Below the pieces are notes generated by a model, which had not been told where the DNA came from, searched no databases, and worked only from the letters and a program-made list of their open reading frames with translations. A stretch of DNA of 64,000 nucleotides from the NCBI RefSeq assembly GCF_000243715.2, contig NZ_AHMO02000008.1, forward strand, positions 235,001-299,000, in the 5' to 3' direction. Made by a program: the position numbers and the translations under genes. Position 1 is the first letter of the stretch; each line of letters opens with the position of its first letter. The DNA comes from Leptospira broomii serovar Hurstbridge str. 5399. Lineage in GTDB: Bacteria > Spirochaetota > Leptospiria > Leptospirales > Leptospiraceae. Positions 28,186-37,618 of the stretch are shown here, in pieces.

Positions 28186-29817
28186 ATGCGTATATTCTTT
28201 GAAAACGATAAAGAGATCCAAATCGAGGATTCCGACGGACTCCGCTCTTTGTTACAAATTTCATTAGCGGAAGGAATTCCGCATATTCATGCCTGTGGAG
28301 GAAACGCGAGATGTTCCACTTGTCGAGTATTGGTTTTAGAAGGCGTTGATAATTTATCCCCACGAAATGATAAGGAATCCGCTTTAGCGGAAAGAAAAGG
28401 CTTTCCTGAAAACGTGCGACTCGCCTGCCAATCAAGAGTTTTAGGGGATCTTAAAGTTAGAAGGCTAATCATCGACGATGCCGACCAGACTCTTGCTTCC
28501 ACATCTTCGAACAGCGTTTCGGGAAAAGAAAAAGCGATTACCATTCTTTTTAGCGACATTCGAGGATTTACGACTTTCTCCGAATCCCATTTACCGTATG
28601 ACGTAATACATATACTAAACCGGTATTTCTACCGGATGAGCGATAAAATCCTAAAGTATGGCGGGACGATCGATAAGTATATCGGCGACGGCTTAATGGC
28701 TGTTTTCGGATTGGAAGAATCCGAACCGCTCAAAACAAATTTAGCCGCAATTCGCAGCGCTCTCGAAATGAGAACCGAACTCGACAACTTGAATTCCTAT
28801 CTAAAGGAACACTTTAATACCCAATTTGAAATCGGAGTCGGAATACATTATGGAACTGCAATATTGGGTCAACTAGGACATCCTTTACTAATGTCGTCGA
28901 CTGCAATCGGAGATTCGGTTAATCAAGCTAGCCGGATCGAGTCCACTACCAAAAAAGCAGGCGCAAGATTGTTGATTTCGGAAAGCGTTTTTAGACTCGT
29001 TAAAGAAAGGGTTAAAAAAGGAAGAACCTTCGAGACAACTTTAAAAGGAAAAACAGGAAAATATAAAGTATATGAAATCTTAGGAATCACACGAGACTGC
29101 CGGGAGGAAATTTCCCAGGAGGCCAAATATAGAATTTGGGACTCCATAGATCTATCGGAAACCGGGAACTGGTTGACATTAGCCTTTCATGCATCCTTTA
29201 TTTTTGCGGCGGATGGCTCGTGGCTAGGGCTGGACGGATCGATTCGTTTTCCAAGTTTGTTAAGCGACGAACTTAACCCCCGGATTCTGGCACATTTGAA
29301 TACGTTGATCCGAATTCATGAAGAATTAAAAAGAGGATCGAAAGATTTGCACGAAAGCCGAATCCCTTCCTTATCCGATTTGATCGCATTTGCCGGCGCT
29401 CTTTCCGTTCAAAAATCCGGAGGCCCTAAAATTATGGATTTTTCCGGAAGACAGGATTCGGAATATCCGATCGGGCACATCGAATATCCGCCGAATAATC
29501 CGAATCTATCCGACAGCATCGATTATTATGCGAGGATGGAATTCGATACGAAAGAAATGGTCGCTCTATTCGGGGCAAAAACCATCGGAAGACATGAGAA
29601 AGGATTTTATACGGATACTCCGAACATATTCGATAACCGTTATTTTCAGGATCTGCTTTATGACGGCGGAACAAAAATGACTGCGGCGGATCGTGCTCTC
29701 CTAAGTTCCGAGGAAACGAAGAGGATCGTGACCGAATACGCCTTAAAAGAAGATAAATTCTTTTCGGCCTTTGAACATGCTTTCGTAAAACTCGTACGGG
29801 GAACGAAAATTTCCTAG
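28186..29817 (+). CDS. [2Fe-2S] ferredoxin - class III adenylate cyclase - peroxidase-like fusion protein
   Basis: 543 residues in three parts. (1) Residues 1-95: adrenodoxin-type ferredoxin, cluster ligands Cys37, Cys43, Cys46 and Cys81. (2) About 113-300: class III cyclase with metal ligands Asp124 (FSDIRGF) and Asp168, adenine-selecting Lys164 (DKYIGDG) and Asp243, and Asn246 and Arg250 (DSVNQASR), so cAMP synthesis is predicted. (3) About 315-540: a class I haem-peroxidase fold, recognised by LTLAFHAS, GSIRFPSLLSDEL, FAGALSVQKSGGPKI, VALFGAKTIGR, NIFDNRYFQDLL and TAADRALL. Distal His335 and Asp502 are kept, but the proximal haem ligand is Lys465, the distal Arg is Thr331 and the proximal Trp is Tyr475. 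Classical peroxidase activity is doubtful; a haem, redox or peroxide sensor is an inference. No signal peptide; AAAAAAGGCGG precedes the ATG. Confidence 0.9.
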   Translation: MRIFFENDKEIQIEDSDGLRSLLQISLAEGIPHIHACGGNARCSTCRVLVLEGVDNLSPRNDKESALAERKGFPENVRLACQSRVLGDLKVRRLIIDDADQTLASTSSNSVSGKEKAITILFSDIRGFTTFSESHLPYDVIHILNRYFYRMSDKILKYGGTIDKYIGDGLMAVFGLEESEPLKTNLAAIRSALEMRTELDNLNSYLKEHFNTQFEIGVGIHYGTAILGQLGHPLLMSSTAIGDSVNQASRIESTTKKAGARLLISESVFRLVKERVKKGRTFETTLKGKTGKYKVYEILGITRDCREEISQEAKYRIWDSIDLSETGNWLTLAFHASFIFAADGSWLGLDGSIRFPSLLSDELNPRILAHLNTLIRIHEELKRGSKDLHESRIPSLSDLIAFAGALSVQKSGGPKIMDFSGRQDSEYPIGHIEYPPNNPNLSDSIDYYARMEFDTKEMVALFGAKTIGRHEKGFYTDTPNIFDNRYFQDLLYDGGTKMTAADRALLSSEETKRIVTEYALKEDKFFSAFEHAFVKLVRGTKIS

Positions 29818-29919
29818 ATTTCTTGACTCTTTAGATTACCGCAAACGGTGGATCGATTTTACCGAGTAAAAGATAAAACGATTGGAAGAAAGCGAAGTCG
29901 TTTTTTATCTGGAGGATAG

Positions 29920-31017
29920 ATGCGCTTCCAATCAGTTTTAGATACTCTCCCCATATACGAGGCCGGAAAACCGATCGAGTTAGTCGTAAGAGAATACGGA
30001 ATTTCTCCGGATAAAGTTATCAAACTGGCCTCCAACGAAAATCCCTTCGGAGTCTCTCCAAAAGTCAAAGAAAAGGTCGCTCGATCGCTGGATAAAATGC
30101 CTTTGTATCCCGATGATACGTATCGAGAATTGAAAAACGCTTTATCCGAATGTTACGGGGTAAAACCTTCAAACGTCATCCAAGGAAATGGAAGCGATCA
30201 AATTTTCGATTTCGCGACTCGATCCGTTCTCGGACACGGGGACTACGTACTGCAAAACGGCAAAACATTCTCCATGTATTCGATATATTCGGAGCAATGC
30301 GGCGCAAAAGTAGTTTCCACCGATTCGATCGAACACGATCTGAATCAATTGCTGGATTTATACAAGCGATACCGGCCCAAATTGATATTCATCTGTACGC
30401 CTTGTAATCCCATCGGTGACGCTCTCAAAAAGAACGATGTCTATTCTTTCCTGGATCAAATTTCCGATGAAACATTGGTAGTTCTCGACGGAGCTTATAT
30501 GGATTTTGGGAGAACCAGAGATCGAGAGACGGATATTCCGCCTGCCGAAATAATATCAAAATATCCGAATGTAGTTTATACCGGCACATTTTCAAAAGTG
30601 CACGGTCTGGGAGGAATGCGGATCGGATACGGCATCGCAAGCGAAGAGATCATTCGGGCATTTTATAAACTTCGCCCGCCGTTTAACGTGTCCCAGCTTT
30701 CACAATTAGCCGCAATCGAAGCGCTAAAGGATAAGGATTTTGTGGATTCGTACCTAAAATCCAATTTGGAAGAGTTGTCGAATTACGAATCCTTGGCCGA
30801 TTCCAAAGGACTTCCCTACTTCCGATCCTATGCCAATTTCATTACGATTCGGTTGGAGGATGCAAAACTTTCTTCTAGGGAACTTTTCGAGACGTTACTG
30901 CGGGAAGGAATTATTTTAAGAAATCTTAAAAGCTACGGATTGAATGCGATTCGAATTACTGTCGGACGACCGGATCAAAACCGTATACTCCTGAATCGCC
31001 TAAAAGCGCTGCTTTAA
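29920..31017 (+). CDS. hisC: Histidinol-phosphate aminotransferase
   Basis: PLP enzyme of histidine synthesis, converting imidazole-acetol phosphate to histidinol phosphate. 365 residues with LASNENPFG (36-44), GNGSDQIFD, FICTPCNPIGD, and the Schiff-base lysine Lys226 in FSKVHGLGGMRIGYG. GGAGG precedes the ATG at a good distance. It is not in a histidine operon here, so a role on aromatic or related substrates, as known for some HisC-like enzymes, cannot be excluded. A strong shared terminator follows. Confidence 0.9.
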   Translation: MRFQSVLDTLPIYEAGKPIELVVREYGISPDKVIKLASNENPFGVSPKVKEKVARSLDKMPLYPDDTYRELKNALSECYGVKPSNVIQGNGSDQIFDFATRSVLGHGDYVLQNGKTFSMYSIYSEQCGAKVVSTDSIEHDLNQLLDLYKRYRPKLIFICTPCNPIGDALKKNDVYSFLDQISDETLVVLDGAYMDFGRTRDRETDIPPAEIISKYPNVVYTGTFSKVHGLGGMRIGYGIASEEIIRAFYKLRPPFNVSQLSQLAAIEALKDKDFVDSYLKSNLEELSNYESLADSKGLPYFRSYANFITIRLEDAKLSSRELFETLLREGIILRNLKSYGLNAIRITVGRPDQNRILLNRLKALL

Positions 31018-31060
31018 ATATTACTAATTATACGGTCGCCGAAGACGACTGCATAACGGA

Positions 31061-31103
31061 AAAATCATATCTCCCGAATAAGTAGGGAGATATGATTTTT
31101 TTT
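31061..31103. terminator. Bidirectional terminator after hisC
   Basis: Fifteen-base stem AAAATCATATCTCCC (31061-31075) with GGGAGATATGATTTT (31085-31099), nine-base loop, followed by more T on the plus strand. It ends right beside the stop codon of the small minus-strand gene (31105), so it serves both convergent genes. Confidence 0.88.
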
Positions 31104-31104
31104 C

Positions 31105-31266
31105 TTATTTATCGTAAAGATCCGGACGTAAACGCACGACTTTTACGTCGGAAGTCCTAGCTATATTGGAATATAAAGGCTGATTTAGGCTATATTCCTT
31201 ACGAACTGCTTCTAGTTTTTTAACGGGTTTCGCTTCTTCTTTTTTTATTCTTTCAGATTCGAACAT
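31105..31266 (-). CDS. Small basic protein of 53 residues, unknown function
   Basis: The frame opens further upstream, but the ATG at 31266 is preceded by GGGAGG at 6 bases, one of the strongest ribosome sites in the window, so I choose it. The product is highly charged (start MFESERIKKEEAKPVKKLEA, end VVRLRPDLYDK), has no membrane segment and no family I recognise. The stop codon abuts a strong terminator stem. A good ribosome site and a terminator together argue for a real, well-expressed small gene. Confidence 0.68.
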   Translation of the reverse strand: MFESERIKKEEAKPVKKLEAVRKEYSLNQPLYSNIARTSDVKVVRLRPDLYDK

Positions 31267-31561
31267 TCGAAACCTCCCTTTTTCGTTTAGATTCTTAGGA
31301 CCCTCAATCTTCCTTATAAGTTTCGTCAAAAAGAGTCGGATTCATGACACTAATTATGTCAAAAAATTACCGTCCTAAGGAACACTTATCAATATAAAAC
31401 AGTTTTAATACGGATAAATTACGTTTACAGGGAAAAAAAATTAAATTTCCGGTGTTGAACTGATTTTTGGAGGAATTTCTCCCTAGTCGGAATTCGAATA
31501 GAGAAAACACTGATACTACGGAAAAGACAATAAGGGCGGAATAAAATGCTATATCAAATTC

Positions 31562-32824
31562 TCAATCGTAGCTCTTCCCTTTAAACTTTTTCCAAACCGA
31601 TGCAAGATGCTCTCGAATTTTAGCTTCCATTCCGTTTCTGGTCGGCAAATAAAATTGAGGCGGATTATTCTTGAGGTCATCAGGGAAATATTCGAATTCG
31701 GTAAAGCCTCCGAAATCATGCGGATACTTATATCCCTGCCCGGCGCCTTCCTTCTTATGCAAGAATGTAGGCGCATTTTTCAAACGATTCGGGATATTCA
31801 AACTAGTTCCTCTTTCTTTCACGAACGAAGAAGCGGAAGAAATTCCTTTATACGAAGCGTTCGACTTAGGACAGGATGCAAGAAAGGTAGTAACTTGCGC
31901 CAATATGATTCTCCCCTCCGGCATTCCGATTGCTTCCAATGCTTGAAGACCGGACACGGCAAGGGGTAGGCCGTGAACGGAAGCGTTTCCTATATCTTCC
32001 GAAGCTAGAACGATCAGCCGCCTAGCGATAAAAATCGGATCCTCCCCGCCTTCAAGCATCAACGCTAGGTAAAAAAGTGCCGCATCCGGATCGCTTCCTC
32101 TTACGGATTTTATAAAAGCGGAAATTACGTCGTAATGACTTTCTCCGGTTTGATCGTATTCAATCACTCGACTTTCCAGGAAGGAGTTTACATCGGTTTC
32201 AGTGATTAATACGCCCGGATCCATAGAAAGAGCTAGGGCTTCCAATAAGGAGAGCAAACGTCGCGCGTCACCGCCCGAATATCGTATTAGAGTTTCCTTA
32301 GCGGTCTCCTCCAAACGAGGAGAAGGTTGTAAATTTCCGATTCCCCTTTCAAGAATCTCTTTCATTTCAGGAATTCCTAATGCTTCAAGCTTTAGAACCT
32401 GACAACGGGAGAGCAAGGGTCTGGTAATTCTAAACGAAGGACTTTCCGTCGTTGCTCCGATCAACACTAGGCTGCCGGTTTCGACGCCTTTGAGAAGACT
32501 GTCCTGTTGTGAGGAGCTGAATCGATGAATCTCGTCCAAGAATAGGAGAATACTTCCTCCCGATTCCGCTTTCTCTAAGAGTTTTTTAATATCGGCAACT
32601 CCCGTAGTCACCGCGTTATATTCCACAAACGGAAGTTTCCAAGTCTTTCCCAAAATCCTCGCGATCGTGGTCTTACCCGTTCCTGGCGGACCATATAGGA
32701 TCATGCTTACGGGCTCTCTAAATTTTTGAAGTTGAGCTTTTGCTTTTTCCTGCCCGATTACTTCCGAAAAGACGGACGGTCTGATTCTATGTGGCAGCGG
32801 AGGACGATCGAAGAAACTATCCAA
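31562..32824 (-). CDS. rarA: Replication-associated recombination ATPase RarA (MgsA)
   Basis: AAA+ ATPase of the clamp-loader-like group that acts at stalled replication forks. 420 residues with Walker A GPPGTGKT (45-52), Walker [11 protein letters not shown] (DE at 97-98), sensor 1 GATTESPSF and arginine-finger region LLSRCQVL, then the MgsA C-terminal domain ([40 protein letters not shown]). The start codon is TTG at 32824, overlapping the end of the upstream Cys-rich gene by 8 bases, so translation is coupled. Confidence 0.94.
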   Translation of the reverse strand: MDSFFDRPPLPHRIRPSVFSEVIGQEKAKAQLQKFREPVSMILYGPPGTGKTTIARILGKTWKLPFVEYNAVTTGVADIKKLLEKAESGGSILLFLDEIHRFSSSQQDSLLKGVETGSLVLIGATTESPSFRITRPLLSRCQVLKLEALGIPEMKEILERGIGNLQPSPRLEETAKETLIRYSGGDARRLLSLLEALALSMDPGVLITETDVNSFLESRVIEYDQTGESHYDVISAFIKSVRGSDPDAALFYLALMLEGGEDPIFIARRLIVLASEDIGNASVHGLPLAVSGLQALEAIGMPEGRIILAQVTTFLASCPKSNASYKGISSASSFVKERGTSLNIPNRLKNAPTFLHKKEGAGQGYKYPHDFGGFTEFEYFPDDLKNNPPQFYLPTRNGMEAKIREHLASVWKKFKGKSYD

Positions 32825-33044
32825 GTCCTTCTAGTTCCCTTTGAACTTTGCGAACGCACGAACGTATCGTAGAATTACAAACATCGCAGGCGCTATGACA
32901 GCAGACCAAGGATTGTTCCCGAATTTTTCCGTCCAAAACGTTCTCTACCAATTCTCCGACTCGGACGGGAAGACCGAACCAATCCAAATTTTCCAGGATT
33001 AGGTCTCGTTTGGTTTTCGGAAATAGTAAAGGAGATTCTTCCAT
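32817..33044 (-). CDS. Small cysteine-rich protein upstream of rarA
   Basis: 75 residues with six cysteines, five of them in the run [16 protein letters not shown] near the C-terminus, a spacing (CC-x3-C-x2-C-x5-C) that could bind zinc or an Fe-S cluster. The N-terminal half is a plain helical segment. I do not recognise a family. It overlaps rarA by 8 bases and follows the VTT gene by 51 bases. Tight coupling to rarA suggests a link to DNA metabolism, which is inference only. Confidence 0.7.
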   Translation of the reverse strand: MEESPLLFPKTKRDLILENLDWFGLPVRVGELVENVLDGKIREQSLVCCHSACDVCNSTIRSCVRKVQRELEGLG

Positions 33045-33095
33045 AGAATTAGATAGGATCCGACGATTCGTTTTTCAAGCGTATCATTATTACCT

Positions 33096-33692
33096 TTAGA
33101 CCGCTATCCAACCTCCTTTAATGAGGTAATAATAAATATAAAATCTAGGAATTCTAAATAAAGCTGCAAGCAAAAAGATTCTAAATTTCATCCCCATCGC
33201 TCCGGCAGCAACGCTTGTCCAAGAATACGGCAAAGGAGTCAAAGCGCCCAATACTACCGCCCAAAAACCGAAACGCTTAACATAAACCTCTAACTTTTCT
33301 TCGTGTGTTCTAAGAAAACGTGTAAACGAATCCAATTTAGGAAGCAAATATTTTCCCTGTGCATAGGAGCAGCATCCGGCGATCAAGGAGCCTATCGAAG
33401 CGGACGAAATCACCCAAACGTCGGAAAGTCCCGCAGCAACGGCGATAATCAGGAACGTATCCGGCGGGAAGAATATATGCACCGAATCGGCAATAAGAAT
33501 AGCGATGCCCACTCCGAACGGGCCGGTAAAATCGATAAACGCTTTAGAAACCTGTAATACGGGTTCGTGAAAGAATCTTGCGAGTATAATGACTCCAACG
33601 AATAAAACAACGCTTGCAATAAGCGTTTGCTTCATCAAGCGGCCTAATACTTTTTCGGTCGAACTGGACGTTTCTGCTGTTTTCCTATTCAA
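33096..33692 (-). CDS. VTT/DedA-family (SNARE-associated type) membrane protein
   Basis: 198 residues with four to five hydrophobic segments and the VTT pattern: FFPPDTFLIIAVAAGLS, a GSLIAGCCSYAQGKYLLPKL re-entrant region, FGFWAVVLGALTPLPYSWTSVAAGAMGM and a final FRIFLLAALFRIPRFYIYY. DedA/VTT proteins are linked to lipid carrier recycling or flipping across the membrane. It begins 6 bases after mutL. Confidence 0.84.
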   Translation of the reverse strand: MNRKTAETSSSTEKVLGRLMKQTLIASVVLFVGVIILARFFHEPVLQVSKAFIDFTGPFGVGIAILIADSVHIFFPPDTFLIIAVAAGLSDVWVISSASIGSLIAGCCSYAQGKYLLPKLDSFTRFLRTHEEKLEVYVKRFGFWAVVLGALTPLPYSWTSVAAGAMGMKFRIFLLAALFRIPRFYIYYYLIKGGWIAV

Positions 33693-33698
33693 ACGATA

Positions 33699-35477
33699 TC
33701 ACCTACGATGAAACATCCGTTCCAAATCTTCCCGCGTTAGCTTGACTAATGTAGGTCTACCGTGGGGACATCGGGCGGGATTTTCGCAATAACTCAAACG
33801 GTTTAACAATTCGGCGATTAGATGATCCGATAACTGATCGCCTTTTTTTACGGCAGATCGACAAGCCACGCATTTTGCCATTAAATCGTAAAGTTCCGGT
33901 TCAGGGACTTCCTTTCCTCCGGTTCGATTCAAAAAATCTAATATGATTTCCTTTTCATGTCCCGGCAAAAAATATCCCGGAACTTCCCGGAGAACGAGGC
34001 TGTCTTCGCCCAGAGCGTCTAGCTTCAATCCCACTTCCTCGTATTCGGAGCCTCGGTCTTTGATATCTTCGGCCTCTTGTTTAGAGACGGGAATTCGAAT
34101 TGGAGTGAGTAGAGGTTGAATACCGTAATTTTTCCGTTTCAGTTTTCGTAGGACTTCTTCGTAACGAATCCTTTCGTGTGCGGTATGCTGATCGATTATA
34201 TAAAACCCGTCCTCTCCCTCGGCTAGAATAAACGTCTCGAAGAGTAAACCGAAATGCTTCTTAGGAATGAATTCTGCATGCTTGCGGGGTTGGTCCGTTA
34301 AATCATCCAGTCTCGAACCCGGACCGACCGTTTCCACCGAAAAGGAGGGAGAATGCCTTACTTCCTGGTATAATTCTCCGCCCAGTAATTGTTGATCGCC
34401 GGATCCGGTCGAAGAATAAGCCTGCAACGGCCCCCCGGTTTTGGGGCGCTCCGGTCGAAGAAGCCGATTTCTTAATTCCAGGAAACTGACCGGCGTACTG
34501 GAGCGTAGCTCCTTTTGTATCAGCTGTAGAAAGAAGGTATTAAAGGATTCCTCGTCTAAAAATCGAATCTCTTTCTTAGCGGGATGAACGTTAACGTCGA
34601 TCGATTCCGGATCGACTTCAAAAAATAAAAAGCAATACGGATGAGCATTCGGCGGCAGGAGTTCATCATAACATTTTTTTAATAGATGAGAGGAATATTT
34701 TATCTCTACGGGACGATTATTAACGAAAGTAAACTGTCCGGTTCGATTGGATTTATAAAAGTCGGGGTCGCTTATATATCCCCATGCTTTCCAACCTCTC
34801 TTTTCGAGATTTACGTTTAATAAATGATCCCGAAAATTCTCTCCGAACAAATCGACGATTCTTTCTTTCTTTTCTTTCGCGGCAAGTCTATGGACTTCCT
34901 TTCCGTCCTGAACCAAGCGAAATCTGATTTCCTCTCGCGCCAACGCCTGGACCGTAAATCGATCCCGAATCCGTTTATCTTCCGAACGAACCGACTTCAA
35001 GAATTTCCTACGGACAGGAGTATTGTAAAACAGATCTTCGATTAAAATTCGAGTGCCTCGAAATCCGGGAATCGCTTCTTTGGAGAGAATTTTCCCTTTT
35101 TCCGTTCGAACCTTCCATGCGGTTTGACCGCCGGTTCCGGTTTCGAGGGTGAGTTTTGATACGGATGCTATTGAAGCTAAGGCTTCTCCTCGGAAACCGT
35201 AGGATAAGACAAGTTCCAAATCCCTTAAACTCTTGATTTTGCTTGTTGCATGTCGCTTTAGCGCGAGCTCGATATCTTCTTCCTCTATTCCGTGACCGTC
35301 ATCGGAGATTAAAAGGGAAGTTAATCCGCCGTCTCTTGTTTCGACTTCGATGTAGGTCGCTCCGGCATCGACCGAATTCTCCATCAATTCCTTTAGAACG
35401 GAATGAGAAGATTCGATAACTTCGCCAGCCGCAATTTGGTTGATTAGGTCCGGGCTAAGTTCCTGTATCCGAGCCAT
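33699..35477 (-). CDS. mutL: DNA mismatch repair protein MutL with endonuclease motifs
   Basis: 592 residues from the ATG at 35477 ([20 protein letters not shown]), the conserved family N-terminus; an in-frame GTG at 35498 is less likely. The GHKL ATPase motifs are intact: [30 protein letters not shown] and [10 protein letters not shown]. The C-terminal part has [12 protein letters not shown], fitting the DQHAx2Ex4E nuclease motif with Ala replaced by Thr, and CPHGRPT, so the protein should nick DNA itself, as expected where MutH is absent. It lies 37 bases downstream of the 7TM kinase gene. Confidence 0.96.
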   Translation of the reverse strand: MARIQELSPDLINQIAAGEVIESSHSVLKELMENSVDAGATYIEVETRDGGLTSLLISDDGHGIEEEDIELALKRHATSKIKSLRDLELVLSYGFRGEALASIASVSKLTLETGTGGQTAWKVRTEKGKILSKEAIPGFRGTRILIEDLFYNTPVRRKFLKSVRSEDKRIRDRFTVQALAREEIRFRLVQDGKEVHRLAAKEKKERIVDLFGENFRDHLLNVNLEKRGWKAWGYISDPDFYKSNRTGQFTFVNNRPVEIKYSSHLLKKCYDELLPPNAHPYCFLFFEVDPESIDVNVHPAKKEIRFLDEESFNTFFLQLIQKELRSSTPVSFLELRNRLLRPERPKTGGPLQAYSSTGSGDQQLLGGELYQEVRHSPSFSVETVGPGSRLDDLTDQPRKHAEFIPKKHFGLLFETFILAEGEDGFYIIDQHTAHERIRYEEVLRKLKRKNYGIQPLLTPIRIPVSKQEAEDIKDRGSEYEEVGLKLDALGEDSLVLREVPGYFLPGHEKEIILDFLNRTGGKEVPEPELYDLMAKCVACRSAVKKGDQLSDHLIAELLNRLSYCENPARCPHGRPTLVKLTREDLERMFHRR

Positions 35478-35514
35478 AGGCTTGGACCCAGAATCCACGG
35501 CAGCTATCGGTATG

Positions 35515-37545
35515 TCAAGGGTGGATTTCAGGTTTGGAGAGACCTAACTCCAGGATAAAAACGGAACCTTTCCCGGGAACACTCTGCACTTGAATATCCC
35601 CGTCCATTTTCCTCGCGAGCGCACGACTTAGAGAAAGTCCAAGTCCGGCACCCTGGAAAGGTTTAGTTACTCCCGAATCCACCTGCTGGAAAGGAGTAAA
35701 AATAGCCTCCCAAAGATCCTGAGAAATTCCTATCCCGCTATCTTCCACCTCGAAGCGGAATCGATAGGTAAATTGGGTCGCACTGAGTAGCATGCCCGTA
35801 AACCGAATGAATCCTTCTTTCGTGAATTTTTCAGCGTTCTCTAGAAGTCCGATAATCATTCTCTTAAAGCGAACTTCGTCTCCGACGACTAAATCCGGTA
35901 GGTCGTCGGCTACTACCACGGAAAAGGCGATACCTTTTCGCTTAATAGGATCCTCCATGCGCATCGCAGCTTCGTAGACGGCGGCTCGTAAGTGAAACGG
36001 ACGATTGATAAGGACGAGAGTTCCTTTTTCCAAACTGGAAGCATCCAACATCGTTCCCAAAATCAACATCATAGCATCCCCGCTTCGTTTCAGTAATTCG
36101 ACCATCTCCTTCTGTTCGGGTTTCATGTCGCTATCCAATAGCATCTCAGTTATTCCCATAATTCCGTTCATAGGGGTTCGGACTTCGTGATCCACGTTGA
36201 TTAGAAATTCGCTCTTCGCCCGATTCGCGGCCTCCGCTTCGTCTCTGGCCCATTCCAACTCTTTCGTTCTTTTCTTTACAAGTTCTTCCAAATCCATATT
36301 AAGAATTTCTTGAACTTCTTCTCTTTCTCTAAAACCGCTCAGAAGCTTATTCGACAGAGACAGCGCGTTGGACAGCACGAATATTCCCACGCCTACTCCG
36401 CTCAATTCCCAGGAATCCATTATTTCGGAGTGATAAAGCACTTCGCTGGCTAGAAAGAAAAGTAGAAACAGAAAGCCGACCAAATACAGGATGGCGCCGG
36501 GTCGTTTATTTCGAATCGCTTTAGCCAAAACGAATAAGGAACTCGCACCCATGCATACAAACGCTATGTAGGAAGGTCCGATGAGATACGAATAAATATC
36601 AGGACCCGTAAATAACGTTATTATAATAAATATCGCCGCCGTGGAATATCCGACCTTTAAAAGTATCCTCCCGGCATCGATCGGAAAAACCGAATATAAA
36701 AAATGCAAAGCCAGAGGCATTCCGATGAACCAGGAAATAAATTCCGTCCGCAAATAAATTTCCGGCCCGACATCGAAGTGCTCCGGAAATAACCGAACAC
36801 CTGTAGAGTATAATCTCAAGAAAACCGTCAGAGAGAATAAGCCTAAAACGAAAGCCGAAGAATCCTTTTTATAAAAAACGGATACGAAAATGTGAAATAA
36901 ACCTAAAAAAAGAAGGCCCCCGGCTAAAAGCGATTCAAGATCTCTCCGATCCTGATAGTATCGATTAACGCATTCCGGTTCGCCGAAAATCGGAGGCTTC
37001 CATAGGCCTCCTTTTCTATAATTATAGTTGGAAATTTCAAAGTCCAGGTTCGCCTTTTTTTCCCAGGGAGGAAGAGTCACATAACGTGTTAATAATGCGA
37101 GAGCCTCCGGTGAAGGATCTCCTACTCTACCGACTTCCGAAATAATTTTCCCGTCAAAAATGATTCGATAGTTCGTTCCTTGATCGAAACTGACCAACCG
37201 AAGGTTACCTACGCTTCCTTGAGAGATTAGCTCTAAGCGATAAAGGGCCTTCCCGTATTTCGGAAGAACTTTTCCCTGCCAGGTTTCTCCAGCCCAACTT
37301 CCAGGACTGATTTGGGTGGAAAATACCGGAGGATTTTCCGGAATCTCCGTACTAGGAGCCTCGCCCAACCAAGCGAATTTCCACTGGCCCGTCAACCGGA
37401 AGCAATCACCTCTACCCGCCGACTTGGTTTTGTCCCAGTCTAAAACTCCGTTTTCAAGAATTGCTCCCTTAGGAAAAGGACGACAGTAAAGAAATAGAAA
37501 CAGAATGAGAAACGGAAAGATTCTGATATGTAAGTTTGTTCCCAT
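35515..37545 (-). CDS. 7TMR-DISM-type sensor histidine kinase
   Basis: 676 residues. The N-terminus has a signal/lipobox-like FLFLYC (Cys21), then a jelly-roll periplasmic region (about 40-195) as in carbohydrate-binding 7TMR-DISM extracellular domains, about seven transmembrane helices (about 205-405), a short coiled coil, HisKA with His453 ([15 protein letters not shown]) and HATPase_c with [18 protein letters not shown] and [12 protein letters not shown]. It should sense a small exported ligand and autophosphorylate. No response regulator is adjacent. It sits between clc and mutL on the same strand. Confidence 0.88.
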   Translation of the reverse strand: MGTNLHIRIFPFLILFLFLYCRPFPKGAILENGVLDWDKTKSAGRGDCFRLTGQWKFAWLGEAPSTEIPENPPVFSTQISPGSWAGETWQGKVLPKYGKALYRLELISQGSVGNLRLVSFDQGTNYRIIFDGKIISEVGRVGDPSPEALALLTRYVTLPPWEKKANLDFEISNYNYRKGGLWKPPIFGEPECVNRYYQDRRDLESLLAGGLLFLGLFHIFVSVFYKKDSSAFVLGLFSLTVFLRLYSTGVRLFPEHFDVGPEIYLRTEFISWFIGMPLALHFLYSVFPIDAGRILLKVGYSTAAIFIIITLFTGPDIYSYLIGPSYIAFVCMGASSLFVLAKAIRNKRPGAILYLVGFLFLLFFLASEVLYHSEIMDSWELSGVGVGIFVLSNALSLSNKLLSGFREREEVQEILNMDLEELVKKRTKELEWARDEAEAANRAKSEFLINVDHEVRTPMNGIMGITEMLLDSDMKPEQKEMVELLKRSGDAMMLILGTMLDASSLEKGTLVLINRPFHLRAAVYEAAMRMEDPIKRKGIAFSVVVADDLPDLVVGDEVRFKRMIIGLLENAEKFTKEGFIRFTGMLLSATQFTYRFRFEVEDSGIGISQDLWEAIFTPFQQVDSGVTKPFQGAGLGLSLSRALARKMDGDIQVQSVPGKGSVFILELGLSKPEIHP

Positions 37546-37618
37546 TCGAGTTAGGTTGAAGATTCCGATATTAACGGGAAAACGTCTACGATTTCCCGGA
37601 GAAAATTTACGAAAAAGA

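Noticed and set aside
28186..29817. Reading the C-terminal domain as an active haem peroxidase
   Set aside because: The proximal His is Lys465 and the distal Arg is Thr331, so normal peroxidase chemistry cannot be assumed.
35478..35498. GTG start for mutL seven codons upstream
   Set aside because: [20 protein letters not shown] is the conserved start of the family and begins at the ATG at 35477.
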